A stretch of 64,000 nucleotides of DNA from Candidatus Tityobacter terrigena (GCA_003156715.1 PMHO01000018.1:105375-169374), one strand, 5' to 3'; counted from the first letter of the stretch, positions 53,376-62,024 are shown. Made by a program: numbers and translations. The notes: generated by a model from the letters alone, not told the origin.

Positions 53376-55910
53376 ATGAGCCAAACGGCCGCGCCCGGAG
53401 GGCGCTCGGAGTTCGGTCTGGCGCTGCGCCGCTTTCGCTTACGTGCGGCACTTTCGCAGGAACAGCTGGCCGAGTGCGCGCGCCTAAGCTTAGACAGCAT
53501 CGGCGCGCTCGAGCGCGGAACGCGCCGGAGCCCGTACCGCGAGACCGTCAGCATGCTCGCCGAAGCGTTGGGACTCAGCGACACCGAGCGAGACGAGCTG
53601 CAGGAACTTGCCCGCCGCCGGGGTCGACCGCGATCCCCCTCTCGCCCGTCCCTCGATAGTCAAAGGCGCGTCCAAAACAACCTTCCGCTGGAGACGACCC
53701 CGCTGCGCGGTCGCGAAAACGCCCTCGAACAGGGGCGCCGGCTCCTGACGGAACGGCGCCTCGTGACGGTGGTCGGCGCCGGCGGGATCGGAAAGACGCG
53801 TTTTGCCGCAGCGCTCGCGGCGACGTTCGTTTCGTCCGATCTCGACGCTATATGGTTCGTGGAGCTGGCGCCGCTCGATAGCGGAACGCTCGTCGCCGGT
53901 ACGGTCGCGCGCGCCGTCGGCGTTCGGCAGCCGTCCGAGCGCGGCGTCGCCAGCCAGATCGTCGAAGAGCTCGCGACAAAGCGCGGCATTCTTATCCTGG
54001 ATAATTGCGAACACGTCAGAACCGAGGCGGCGGCTCTCGTGAAGGCGCTACACGAAGGGGCGCCGTCGATCTGCATTCTGTCGACGTCCCGACAGTCGCT
54101 TCACGTCGAGGGCGAGGCGGTCTACCATCTTGCCAGCCTCGATGTTCCGGCGCGCGGCGCAGCGCTGCCGGCCGGCGAGGCGATGCGTTATGGAGCGATC
54201 GCCCTGTTCGTCGACCGCGCCACCGCGGCCGACGCTTCCTTCAGGCTAACCGACGAAACCGTGCCCGCCGTCACGGAGATCTGCACGCAACTCGACGGCA
54301 TCGCGTTGGCGCTCGAGCTGGCGGCCGCGCGAAGCAAGGTCTTGAGCCTCTCCAGCATTGCGACGCGGCTCAATTCCCGGTTCCGGTTGCTAACGGGCGG
54401 GCAGTCGAAAGACCTCGGACGGCATCGCACGCTCAGCGCGTTGATCGACTGGAGCTACGATCTTCTTGCCCCGCCCCAGCGCGCGCTACTTAATCGTATC
54501 GCAATCTGCGCCGGCGGTTTCACTCTCGACACGGCAGTCGCACTGTACCGCGATGAGCGCGTGGACGCGTTCGACGTTCTCGACCTGCTGACTGCGCTAG
54601 TCGATCAATCGCTCGTGGTCGCGGATACGTCCGGGCAAGAAGAGCGCTATCGCCTCCTGGAATCGACACGCGCGTACGCACTCGATCGGCTCGATGCGTG
54701 CGGCGAGCGCGAGCAAACGTCCCATCGCCATGCTGCGTATTTTGCGCAGATAGCGCGAGCGGCCGACGCGCGATTCGGCTCGATGCCCCGCGAGGGTTGG
54801 CTCGCCGCGCTCGAAAAGGAAACCGGCAACTTTCGACGCGCACTTGAATGGAGTCTGGGGACGCTAGCCGACGTTGCGACGGGCGGCGCGATCGCCGGAC
54901 ACCTCGAGCGTTTCTGGATCAACGCGGGGCTCGAAGCCGAAGGACGCCGTTGGATCGGGCTCGCCCTCGAGCATTTGGACGAGCGCGACCACACCGCCAT
55001 CTCGGCGCGACTCTGGCGCGCGGCGGCGTGGCTGAACATGGGTCCGCGCAAGCATGACGCCGCGCGCCGAGCAGTCGCGCTTTACGAGGCCCTCGGCGAC
55101 GCGATCGGCCTCGGAGACTCGCTACGGCAACAGGCGATCGGCGCTTCGCAAAGGGGCGATCTCGACGCGGCGGCGCTTATGAACGCGCGAGCCCTCGAGA
55201 TTTTTCGCGTTGCGGGGGACCGGCGCAACATCGCAAATTGCCTCGACCTCTCCGCCGGATTGGCGCAGGAGCGCGGCGATTATCGCGCCGCGCGCGCGTC
55301 GTATGAGGCGGCGATCGCGCTTTTTTGGGAGATTGGAAGCGAGGGAGGTGCTGCGTCCGCGACCTTCGGGCTTTCGCAGACGGCGTTTCTCGAGGGCGAC
55401 CCGCAACTCGCAGTCGCCCTGGCCCGGGACGTGCGAAAGATCCGGATGCGTGGAAAATACGCAACGAACCTCGTAGGGGTCAACGTCGCGCTAACCACCT
55501 ATCTCGTTGAGCTTGGGGAAATCGATGAGGCGTCGCAGGTCGCGCGTGCCGGACTCGAGTGGGCGCAGGCCGCACGAAACGCGGGCGTGTTCGCCTGCGC
55601 CATCGTCGCGCGTGCTCTGGTAGCAGCGGTACAGGGCGACGCGCACGAGGCCGCACGCCTGCGAGGCTACGCAAATGCTGCACTCGCGCGGCTCGGATTC
55701 GGCCGAGATCGGGCGGAGCAGCGGCTCGACGCAATGCTGCTCGTGGCGCTGCGGCGGCATCTGGGCGAGGGCGCGATCGAACGGCTCGCCGTGGAAGGGT
55801 CGACCTGGTCCGAAAACGCGGCGGCCGAAGCTTGCGGGATGACGGACGACGACCGCCTTTCCGGTGAAGCCGCGGCTTCGCCCGAGATGGAGACCGCCGA
55901 CCGGCGCTGA
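53376..55910 (+). CDS. XRE-type HTH / STAND ATPase regulator with TPR-like region
   Basis: An 844-residue protein. Residues about 13-75 are a Cro/C1-type helix-turn-helix (LALRRFRLRAALSQEQLAEC ... SLDSIGALERGTRRSPYRETV). An NB-ARC/STAND-like ATPase follows: LRGRENALEQGRRLL, Walker A VVGAGGIGKTRFAAALA at about 133-149, Walker B GILILDNCEHV at about 203-213, and LDGIALALELAAAR. A winged-helix segment and a long helical TPR-like part complete it. ATG 53376 is preferred; ATG 53268 adds 36 poorly conserved residues. This class is common in actinobacteria; the inducer is unknown. Confidence 0.86.
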   Translation: MSQTAAPGGRSEFGLALRRFRLRAALSQEQLAECARLSLDSIGALERGTRRSPYRETVSMLAEALGLSDTERDELQELARRRGRPRSPSRPSLDSQRRVQNNLPLETTPLRGRENALEQGRRLLTERRLVTVVGAGGIGKTRFAAALAATFVSSDLDAIWFVELAPLDSGTLVAGTVARAVGVRQPSERGVASQIVEELATKRGILILDNCEHVRTEAAALVKALHEGAPSICILSTSRQSLHVEGEAVYHLASLDVPARGAALPAGEAMRYGAIALFVDRATAADASFRLTDETVPAVTEICTQLDGIALALELAAARSKVLSLSSIATRLNSRFRLLTGGQSKDLGRHRTLSALIDWSYDLLAPPQRALLNRIAICAGGFTLDTAVALYRDERVDAFDVLDLLTALVDQSLVVADTSGQEERYRLLESTRAYALDRLDACGEREQTSHRHAAYFAQIARAADARFGSMPREGWLAALEKETGNFRRALEWSLGTLADVATGGAIAGHLERFWINAGLEAEGRRWIGLALEHLDERDHTAISARLWRAAAWLNMGPRKHDAARRAVALYEALGDAIGLGDSLRQQAIGASQRGDLDAAALMNARALEIFRVAGDRRNIANCLDLSAGLAQERGDYRAARASYEAAIALFWEIGSEGGAASATFGLSQTAFLEGDPQLAVALARDVRKIRMRGKYATNLVGVNVALTTYLVELGEIDEASQVARAGLEWAQAARNAGVFACAIVARALVAAVQGDAHEAARLRGYANAALARLGFGRDRAEQRLDAMLLVALRRHLGEGAIERLAVEGSTWSENAAAEACGMTDDDRLSGEAAASPEMETADRR

Positions 55911-56146
55911 CCGAGGACTCATTGCGCCGGCGCCGGCAGATTATATTGTAGGGGGGGGGCAGAGCGGCCGTACGCTTGGTCTGATTTAATGGAACGGACG
56001 GGATCTGCCAGAGAGGCGGGCTCAGGCGTTCTCCGGCGGGGTCGAATCGGCGGACTGCGGAAGTCCTCAAGTACGGCGTTGCAATCGCGAGCGGCCTGTA
56101 CTGTCACAGTTGCTGACCACGCGAGAAGGTGCGCCGCAATCCCTTT

Positions 56147-56221
56147 GCGCCCGTAGCTCAAATTGGATAGAGCGGGGGACTCCTAAGCCTCAGGTTGGAC
56201 GTTCGAATCGTCTCGGGCGCA
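56147..56221 (+). tRNA. tRNA-Arg (CCT)
   Basis: Acceptor GCGCCCG/CGGGCGC, D-arm AGCTCAAATTGGATAGAGC, anticodon loop CTCCTAA and T-arm GGACGTTCGAATCGTCT. The anticodon stem has an A-G mismatch at its loop end. CCA is not encoded, unlike in the other tRNA genes of this window. Confidence 0.9.
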
Positions 56222-56266
56222 CGAATCCTTTCTCTGGTTAGTAGCCCAAGCAGGCAGCCTCCCACG

Positions 56267-56295
56267 TTTACAGGGCGGGGGGCGTGTGGTATCAT
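56267..56295 (+). promoter_or_regulatory. sigma-70-type promoter of rpmG
   Basis: TTTACA (56267-56272) and TATCAT (56290-56295) are spaced by 17 bp, with a TG at 56287-56289 just before the -10 (extended -10, TGGTATCAT). The rpmG ATG is 51 bp beyond the -10. A GCGGAC/GTCCGT stem-loop lies in the leader. It probably drives rpmG, tRNA-Trp, secE and nusG. Confidence 0.7.
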
Positions 56296-56346
56296 CCCTG
56301 AGGCGGACCGCGTGTCCGTCTTCTTTATGTCGAGCTGGAAGACGAG

Positions 56347-56511
56347 ATGGCGAAGAAGGAAGTTCGGGTAAGGGTCGTGCTGGCGTGTACGGAGTGCAAG
56401 CGTCGCAACTACAACACCCAGAAGAACAAGCAGCACACGAGCGAGCGGCTCGAGCTCAAGAAATATTGCCGGTTTTGCCGTTGTCACCGCTCGCACCGGG
56501 AAACGCGCTGA
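56347..56511 (+). CDS. rpmG: 50S ribosomal protein L33
   Basis: A 54-residue L33 of the zinc-binding form, with cysteine pairs ACTEC (C14, C17) and YCRFC (C41, C44), and the family core [10 protein letters not shown] followed by RLELKKYC. Its stop codon TGA (56509-56511) shares its last base with the first base of tRNA-Trp. The order rpmG-trnW-secE-nusG is a widespread bacterial arrangement. Confidence 0.95.
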   Translation: MAKKEVRVRVVLACTECKRRNYNTQKNKQHTSERLELKKYCRFCRCHRSHRETR

Positions 56512-56583
56512 GGGCGGTAGCTCAATTGGTAGAGTTGCGGTCTCCAAAACCGTCGGTTGCAGGTTCGAGTCCTGTCCGCCCTG
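56511..56583 (+). tRNA. tRNA-Trp (CCA)
   Basis: Acceptor AGGGCGG/CCGCCCT, D-arm GCTCAATTGGTAGAGT, anticodon loop TCTCCAAAA with anticodon CCA, T-arm GGTTCGAGTCC. The 3' CCA is encoded at 56584-56586. Position 1 is also the last base of the rpmG stop codon, so RNase P cuts the transcript exactly at the end of the L33 coding sequence. Confidence 0.95.
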
Positions 56584-56613
56584 CCAAAATTTTTGCAAGG
56601 GAAGAATGAGAGC

Positions 56614-56889
56614 ATGAACAGGCCAACGGGCGGCGGTGGCACGACGACACGTCCGGGGAACCCGCCCCGTCCGGCGCCTCGCCAGAGCGTGGAACGCGAG
56701 GCGCGGGTCGCGCGCACGCAAGCGTTCCTGCGCGGGCTGGTCTCGGAGATGCGTCGCGTCACTTGGCCCACGCGTCAAGAGTGGGTCTCGGCGACCGTCC
56801 TGACGATCTCGCTCGTGGCGGTCATCGGTCTGTACACGTACGTGCTCGACGAGTTGTTCGGGCTTGCTTTCGGAGTCGTTCACAAATAG
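56614..56889 (+). CDS. secE: preprotein translocase subunit SecE
   Basis: Single-spanning translocon subunit of 91 residues. A disordered Gly/Pro/Arg-rich N-terminus of about 35 residues precedes the amphipathic helix and hinge FLRGLVSEMRRVTWPTRQEW, which is the SecE signature, followed by one membrane helix (ATVLTISLVAVIGLYTYVL). The start is ATG 56614. It lies 30 bp after the tRNA-Trp and 2 bp before nusG. Confidence 0.95.
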   Translation: MNRPTGGGGTTTRPGNPPRPAPRQSVEREARVARTQAFLRGLVSEMRRVTWPTRQEWVSATVLTISLVAVIGLYTYVLDELFGLAFGVVHK

Positions 56890-56891
56890 CA

Positions 56892-57500
56892 ATGGATACG
56901 GAAAGCCAAACTCTTCAAGAAGAACTGCCCGCGCCCGTTTCGGTGGCGACGGCGCCAAAAAAGGACGAGCGCCGTAAGTGGTATGTGATCCACACGTACT
57001 CCGGCTACGAGAACAAAGTCAAGGCGAACCTCGAACGCCGCATCCATTCGATGAACATGACGGGCAAAATCTTCCGGGTGCTCGTGCCCATGGAAGACGA
57101 GGTCGAGTTCAAAGACGGCAAGCGGAAGATCACGCCCAAGAAAGTGTTTCCGGGCTACGTGCTGGTCGAAATGGATATGGACGACGCGTCTTGGTACGTC
57201 GTGCGCAATACCTCGGGCGTGACCGGTTTCGTCGGGTCGCCTGGATCGGGCGAGAAACCCGTCCCGCTACAGGACAAAGAAGTCAAGACGATTCTCAAGC
57301 AGATGGGTATCGAGACGCCCAAGCTCAAGATCGATTTTGCCAAGGGCGACCGGGTCAAGGTCACGAGCGGCCCATTCTTCGATTTCACCGGCATCGTCGA
57401 CGAGATCCAGCCGGAGAAGGAGAAGGTGCGCGCCCTCATCTCCATCTTCGGTCGCGAGACGCCGGTCGAGCTCGAGTTCTACCAAATCGAAAAAGTCTAA
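56892..57500 (+). CDS. nusG: transcription termination/antitermination protein NusG
   Basis: A 202-residue NusG. The N-terminal NGN domain shows KWYVIHTYSGYENKVKANLE and KVFPGYVLVEMDMDDASWYVVRNTSGVTGFVG; the C-terminal KOW domain shows FAKGDRVKVTSGPFFDFTGIVDEI. A short acidic N-terminal extension of about 28 residues precedes the NGN domain. It starts 2 bp after secE. Its stop overlaps that of the opposing gene (CTAA, 57497-57500). Here the ribosomal cluster breaks: rplK follows only after 4.6 kb. Confidence 0.97.
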   Translation: MDTESQTLQEELPAPVSVATAPKKDERRKWYVIHTYSGYENKVKANLERRIHSMNMTGKIFRVLVPMEDEVEFKDGKRKITPKKVFPGYVLVEMDMDDASWYVVRNTSGVTGFVGSPGSGEKPVPLQDKEVKTILKQMGIETPKLKIDFAKGDRVKVTSGPFFDFTGIVDEIQPEKEKVRALISIFGRETPVELEFYQIEKV

Positions 57501-58099
57501 AGGTCCGAGCCACGCTGCGAAGCTAGAGGGCTCGCGTCGACGGCGGCGTTTGCCTCGGCGACGAGCGCGTCCATCGCGGGATCGCGACGAAGCCGGCGGC
57601 GGCGTTTTTCCATCGCTGCTAGCGCCTGCGGGGCGCGCATCGCGAAATCTTCGAAGTAGTAGTAAACGGGAAGGGGGCGCGTCGTGCGAAACAGGGCGAG
57701 CGCCGGTCGCATTATCGGCCAGAAGATCGTCGCGGAAACGCCGAACTCCAGGACGGCTAGCTCCTCGGATAAGGCCCCGCCGTTCACGTACATCGCGACC
57801 CTCTCGTAGAAGTTCGCGAGACTCACCACATGCTGCGCGCGCCGCCCCACCGAACTTGCGCGCAGTTCATCGACGAACGCCGGATCTTCGAGCGCCTCGG
57901 CCAGCTCGAAGCCGACGAACTGGCGGTCGATGATCATCGCCTCCGAGTGCCACTCGCGGTGCAACGAAGTTAACGTCTGCATCTCGTTGCCGTAGCGCAT
58001 GTAGCGGAGCTGACGCAACGCACTTAACGCACCGACAACGACGACTAGCGTACTGATCGCCGAAAACCCAAGGCTCAGGAAAGCGGCATCGACGTGCAT
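57497..58099 (-). CDS. membrane protein of unknown function (DUF4760-like)
   Basis: About 200 residues: one N-terminal membrane helix (AFLSLGFSAISTLVVVVGAL) followed by a cytoplasmic helical region with LRQLRYMRYGNEMQTLTSLHREWHSEAM and HVVSLANFYERVAMYVN. This arrangement resembles small DUF4760-type proteins, but the assignment is by general look only. GTG/ATG alternatives upstream extend to 58117. It is convergent with nusG and lies in the block that interrupts the ribosomal cluster. Confidence 0.6.
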   Translation of the reverse strand: MHVDAAFLSLGFSAISTLVVVVGALSALRQLRYMRYGNEMQTLTSLHREWHSEAMIIDRQFVGFELAEALEDPAFVDELRASSVGRRAQHVVSLANFYERVAMYVNGGALSEELAVLEFGVSATIFWPIMRPALALFRTTRPLPVYYYFEDFAMRAPQALAAMEKRRRRLRRDPAMDALVAEANAAVDASPLASQRGSDL

Positions 58100-58170
58100 A
58101 GCTCGACGTACTCGCACGTCTGACCGCGTTCCTTGGCGAATCGTCCGGCGGCGTCAAGAACGCCGCTCGC

Positions 58171-59700
58171 TCAATAGTAGAACTTGAACTCGGGCCAGTC
58201 GGCGGCTAGCGGGCGGTAGAACCCGCGGCAGACGAGAATGGGCCGGGCGCGTTCGTATGGTTCAACGTACGGGCTGTCGCCAAACCGAGCGGCGATGCGA
58301 AGCGAGTGACAGTGCTGTTTCCAAAACGACACGTCCGAGCTGTTGACGCGCACGATCACGCTGCCGTCGTAGCCGTGCGTGCCCCAGAGGTAGTAGTTGT
58401 TATGGCCGCTGAGAGCCGGGGGTAAGCCGTCGGCGGGACCGTAGAAATCGAGCGCACCTGCCTCGCCGTAGTTGCTGGCGATGATCGCTGCGCGCTTGCG
58501 CTCGTCGAGCGGCAGCGAGCGGTACACGGCCGCCACCGCACGCTCGAGCTCGCGCCAGCCAAGCTGATCGGCGAGATTTTGGGGGATCGCCTGCCCTCGG
58601 TTGGACGCTTCCTCCACATCGGGGCGCAAGTGCAGCGCGCTCTCGTACCGGACGAGCTGCGGCGGATCAAGGATCGGCAGGGCGATCGGCCACGAGAGAG
58701 CCGCGAGAATCACGCCTGCGACGGCGTAAGCGGCGCGCAGCGCCTGCGACCTCACCGCCGATTCAACGACGATCGCGCCGAGAGCGAACATCGGAGCGTA
58801 CAGGCCCGCCAGATAGTAGTCCTTGGCGTGCAGCGCGAGCATCAATGCGAAGGTGAGGGCGAAGGCGATGCCCAGAAAACGCAGCCGCACGAAACGCTTA
58901 CCGACCAGCGCGGCAACCAAACCAGCGATCCAAATGGGCGCGAAAAGCGGATTCATCACCTTGACTTGCTGCAAAACAAAGACGAGCGGCGAATAAACTT
59001 CATTCTTACCCGAGGCACCGTTGTGCAAGAGCTCGACGAACGGAAAGCCGTGCAGCGCCTGCCAGATGATGCTCGGCGCGGCAATCGCGGCAGCCGTTAG
59101 CGCACCAATCCATGCTTGGCGCGTGAAAAGCAACCGGCGCTCCGGCGTGAACAAGAGCGCGAGCACGAGCGGCCCGATATAGAACGGGATCTGATACTTG
59201 ATTTCCAACGCGACGCCGATGACGAAGCCGGCCCAAAGAAGTCCCCGGCGATCATCGCGTAGCGCGGCGCGAGCGAGAAAATACCCAAGCAGCGTCCATG
59301 CGAGCGGCTCGAAGGCGGACGTGTTCAGCGTTCCGTCGCTTCCGACGAACATCGGGCAGGTCGCGACGGCGAGACCTGCGAGAACGATGGCGAAAGGACC
59401 ACCGCCCGCGAGCCGCACGAGCGCGCATGCGACAAGGACCGTCCCGGCCGCGGCCATCGCCGCGACCGCCCGCAAAAGGAACAGATCTGCGCCAAAGAGC
59501 TGCGTCGCTGCGGCGATCAACGGGACGAGCGGCGGTTGATCGACGTAGCCAAAAGCCGGATGGCGGCCGCAGGCGATAAAATACAGCTCGTCACGAAAGA
59601 AGCCGTAGCGCCCGGCGACCGCGAGATGCAGAACCAGCGTAAGGCTCGCGGCGCCGAATGCGAGCGCGGTCGGATCCAAATCGAGCCGCCATCGACGCAT
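58171..59700 (-). CDS. GT39/ArnT-like membrane glycosyltransferase
   Basis: A 509-residue polytopic protein of the PMT/ArnT-like GT-C type. After the first helix, GFFRDELYFIACGRHPAFGYVDQPPLVPLI carries the acidic DE and the QPPL (in place of HPPL) motif. About ten helices follow, and a C-terminal soluble part of about 150 residues contains ASNYGEAGALDFYG, seen in this class. The donor is presumably a polyprenyl-phosphate sugar; the acceptor is unknown. It is the largest gene of the block between nusG and rplK. Confidence 0.85.
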   Translation of the reverse strand: MRRWRLDLDPTALAFGAASLTLVLHLAVAGRYGFFRDELYFIACGRHPAFGYVDQPPLVPLIAAATQLFGADLFLLRAVAAMAAAGTVLVACALVRLAGGGPFAIVLAGLAVATCPMFVGSDGTLNTSAFEPLAWTLLGYFLARAALRDDRRGLLWAGFVIGVALEIKYQIPFYIGPLVLALLFTPERRLLFTRQAWIGALTAAAIAAPSIIWQALHGFPFVELLHNGASGKNEVYSPLVFVLQQVKVMNPLFAPIWIAGLVAALVGKRFVRLRFLGIAFALTFALMLALHAKDYYLAGLYAPMFALGAIVVESAVRSQALRAAYAVAGVILAALSWPIALPILDPPQLVRYESALHLRPDVEEASNRGQAIPQNLADQLGWRELERAVAAVYRSLPLDERKRAAIIASNYGEAGALDFYGPADGLPPALSGHNNYYLWGTHGYDGSVIVRVNSSDVSFWKQHCHSLRIAARFGDSPYVEPYERARPILVCRGFYRPLAADWPEFKFYY

Positions 59701-59775
59701 TAGGGCACGACTTGTTTACGCGCGATACCATGCCCCCTGCAGCCCGCATCGGCGTTGGCAGCCGAGCGATGGGTC

Positions 59776-60255
59776 TTAGGTTGCCGCCCCCGCGCCCCAA
59801 CGTCGGAGTTCAGCCGCAAGGTCGAGCGGTCTGGTGGGCGCAGCCTCCTCGTGTTCGCCCCAGTGCTCCCGCGGCAGCATCCACATGATTTCGAACTCAT
59901 TGCCGTCGGGATCGAGACCGTACACGGATTTGGTCGCGCCATGGTCGCTCGCGCCGGTAAGCGCACCGCGCGCGATCAGCTCCCGGTAGGCGTCGGCAAC
60001 GTCCTCGATACGGTCGACTTGCCACGCCGTGTGGTAGAGACCGACCGACCCCTGCGGGGCCGACGGCGCTTGCGCACCAACCGCAGCAAGCCCGAGGTCG
60101 TGGTGGTTGGACGATGCCGCGGCGCGCAGGAACGCCATCGTCCTGCCGGCCCGCGCCACGACTCGAAATCCAAAAAGGGCTTCGTAGAATTCGACGGATC
60201 GTTCGAGATCGCGCACGTACAGCACGACATGGTTGACGTTGCGAACGGCTGCCAT
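59776..60255 (-). CDS. VOC-family (glyoxalase-like) protein
   Basis: A 159-residue vicinal-oxygen-chelate protein with paired beta-alpha-beta units: VNHVVLYVRDLERSVEFYEALFGF in the first and HTAWQVDRIEDVADAYRELIARG with GLDPDGNEFEIMWM in the second. His and Glu residues at the usual metal positions (NHVVL, NEFEIMW) are present, so it may be a dioxygenase or glyoxalase-type enzyme. The substrate is unknown. It is divergent from the aldolase gene (77 bp). Confidence 0.87.
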   Translation of the reverse strand: MAAVRNVNHVVLYVRDLERSVEFYEALFGFRVVARAGRTMAFLRAAASSNHHDLGLAAVGAQAPSAPQGSVGLYHTAWQVDRIEDVADAYRELIARGALTGASDHGATKSVYGLDPDGNEFEIMWMLPREHWGEHEEAAPTRPLDLAAELRRWGAGAAT

Positions 60256-60332
60256 AGCACCTAATCACAACACGGCGGCCCAACAGGCGGTTTCCAGCAG
60301 GAATCAGGCGCCCGGCGCACGACTTCGCGCCC

Positions 60333-61361
60333 GTGATCGATCTGTTCAGCGATACCGCGACCAAGCCGTCGGCGGCGATGCGCGCCTACATGTGCCAGGC
60401 CGAGGTCGGCGACGAGCAACGCTTCGAAGATCCGACCGTCAACCGTTTGCAGGAGATGGTTGCATCGCTGCTCGGTAAGGAGGCCGCGCTTTACTTGCCG
60501 TCGGGTACGATGTGCAACCAGATTTCGTTTGCGATCGCCTGTCGTCCGGGGGATGAGATTCTTCTGGATCGCACCGCCCATCCGCTCCATGCCGAGGCCG
60601 GCGGCGCGGCCGCGCTGACCGGCACGGTCTTCACCGTCCTGCAAGGAACGCGCGGCATCTTCGATCGGGACCAAGTCGCCGCTGCGATTCGGCCGGTGTG
60701 GCGCTATGCGCCGCGAACGCGCGCCGTATCCATCGAGCAGACGACCAACCTCGGGGGCGGCGCCTGCTGGCAGCTCGAACGGATGCGGGCGATCTGCGCG
60801 CTCGCGCACGAGCACGAACTGTGGGCGCACTGCGACGGGGCGCGCCTCTTGAACGCCGTCGTCGCAATGGGCGTGCCGGCACGCGAGCAGGCGGCGAGTT
60901 TCGACTCGATTTGGATCGACTTCTCGAAGGGGCTCGGCGCGCCGGTCGGAGCCGTCCTGGCCGGCACGCGCGACTTCATCGACGAAGCGTGGCGCTTGAA
61001 GCAGCGCCTCGGCGGAGCGATGCGCCAAGCCGGCATCATTGCGGCGGCATGCGTTTACGCGCTCGAGCACAACGTCGAACGTCTCGCCGAGGATCACGCC
61101 AACGCGCGCCGGCTTGCCGAGCGCCTAGCGGCGCTCCCCGGTCTGCGCGTCGATGCGGCGGCCGTGGAAACGAACATCGTCCTCATCGACGCAGCCGCAA
61201 CCGGCCGCGCCGCCGCCGAAATCGCACGCGCGCTCGATGAGCGGCACGGGGTGCGCGTCAGCACGTTCGGCCTGCGAACTATCCGAGCCGTGACGCACCT
61301 CGACATCGGCGCCCCTGACATCGAAGTTGCTGCCGACGCCTTCGCGGACGTCCTTCGCTAG
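60333..61361 (+). CDS. ltaE: low-specificity threonine aldolase
   Basis: PLP enzyme of 342 residues that cleaves threonine to glycine and acetaldehyde. It shows the N-terminus MIDLFSDTATKPSAAMRAYM, the PLP-binding segment LPSGTMCNQISFAIACRPGDE, HCDGARLLNAVVAMGVP, and the catalytic lysine in WIDFSKGLGAPVGAVLAG. The start is GTG 60333. It lies in the block between nusG and rplK and has no obvious tie to its neighbours. Confidence 0.92.
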   Translation: MIDLFSDTATKPSAAMRAYMCQAEVGDEQRFEDPTVNRLQEMVASLLGKEAALYLPSGTMCNQISFAIACRPGDEILLDRTAHPLHAEAGGAAALTGTVFTVLQGTRGIFDRDQVAAAIRPVWRYAPRTRAVSIEQTTNLGGGACWQLERMRAICALAHEHELWAHCDGARLLNAVVAMGVPAREQAASFDSIWIDFSKGLGAPVGAVLAGTRDFIDEAWRLKQRLGGAMRQAGIIAAACVYALEHNVERLAEDHANARRLAERLAALPGLRVDAAAVETNIVLIDAAATGRAAAEIARALDERHGVRVSTFGLRTIRAVTHLDIGAPDIEVAADAFADVLR

Positions 61362-61496
61362 GGCCGGGTTTGCCCGGTAAGGGATCTTGCGCCGGTCGGC
61401 GGTTGACAGGATGTGGCCGGTGTCTTATGTCTAGTTCAGGCTAGCTCGGGCGCCGGGCGCCGAGCCGTTCGCCGGGCCGTTTCAGGGGAGGGAATC

Positions 61497-61982
61497 GTGC
61501 GTATTGCCATTCTTATCTCGAGTGCCGTCCTGTTTGCCGCCTGCTCGGGTCCGAGCAGCCAAAGTCTGACGGGTAATGTGACGCCCGCAAGTTCCGCGCG
61601 TCAGACGCAAGACGCTAACACACCATCGAATGCGGAGATTTCGGATGCACTTCGTCCTTCCGAGGACCGGCTGTTCTTCAAGCCGATGCGCATCGACGTC
61701 AGCCCCGGAGGGACGGCTGACAGTCTCCTGTGGTATACCAAGGGCTTGAACTTGCAACCGCAGACTCAATTCATTCCCTGCAGCGATGGAAAGCGTTTGT
61801 CGTATTTCCTGGGCGATCCGATTGCGAAAGGCCAATTGCAAGGCCAAGGCGTGTTCGTGCAGGCGCCGGGCCACATCGGCATCGGGGTGCAATGCAAGCT
61901 CGTCGAAACCGCATCGAGCGCTGCCGGCGCCGCTCTAACCGCGACCCTGCACGTGACGGTGGTGCCCCCGCCTCCCCGCTAG
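61497..61982 (+). CDS. putative lipoprotein
   Basis: A 161-residue protein with an N-terminal lipoprotein signal (MRIAILISSAVLFAACSGPS; lipobox FAAC, cleavage before Cys16). A Ser/Thr-rich linker is followed by a probable beta-sandwich domain with DRLFFKPMRIDVSPGGTADS and two Cys (FIPCSDGKRL, GIGVQCKLVE). The start is GTG 61497 with GGGGAGGG five bases upstream. I recognise no family. It is the last gene before rplK, which has its own promoter. Confidence 0.75.
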   Translation: MRIAILISSAVLFAACSGPSSQSLTGNVTPASSARQTQDANTPSNAEISDALRPSEDRLFFKPMRIDVSPGGTADSLLWYTKGLNLQPQTQFIPCSDGKRLSYFLGDPIAKGQLQGQGVFVQAPGHIGIGVQCKLVETASSAAGAALTATLHVTVVPPPPR

Positions 61983-62024
61983 GCTCCGTCCGCCGCCCTA
62001 CCCCGCCGTAATGGCACATTTCGC

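Noticed and set aside
34351..56146. Defence island, prophage or integrative element within the accessory block
   Set aside because: No integrase, transposase, restriction, CRISPR, toxin-antitoxin or phage structural gene was recognised, and no attachment-site repeat was visible.
56158..56958. Minus-strand frames across tRNA-Arg, rpmG and tRNA-Trp (including strings like GGQDSNLQPTVLETATLP)
   Set aside because: These are well-known false proteins from tRNA genes read backwards; the tRNA and L33 genes explain the sequence.
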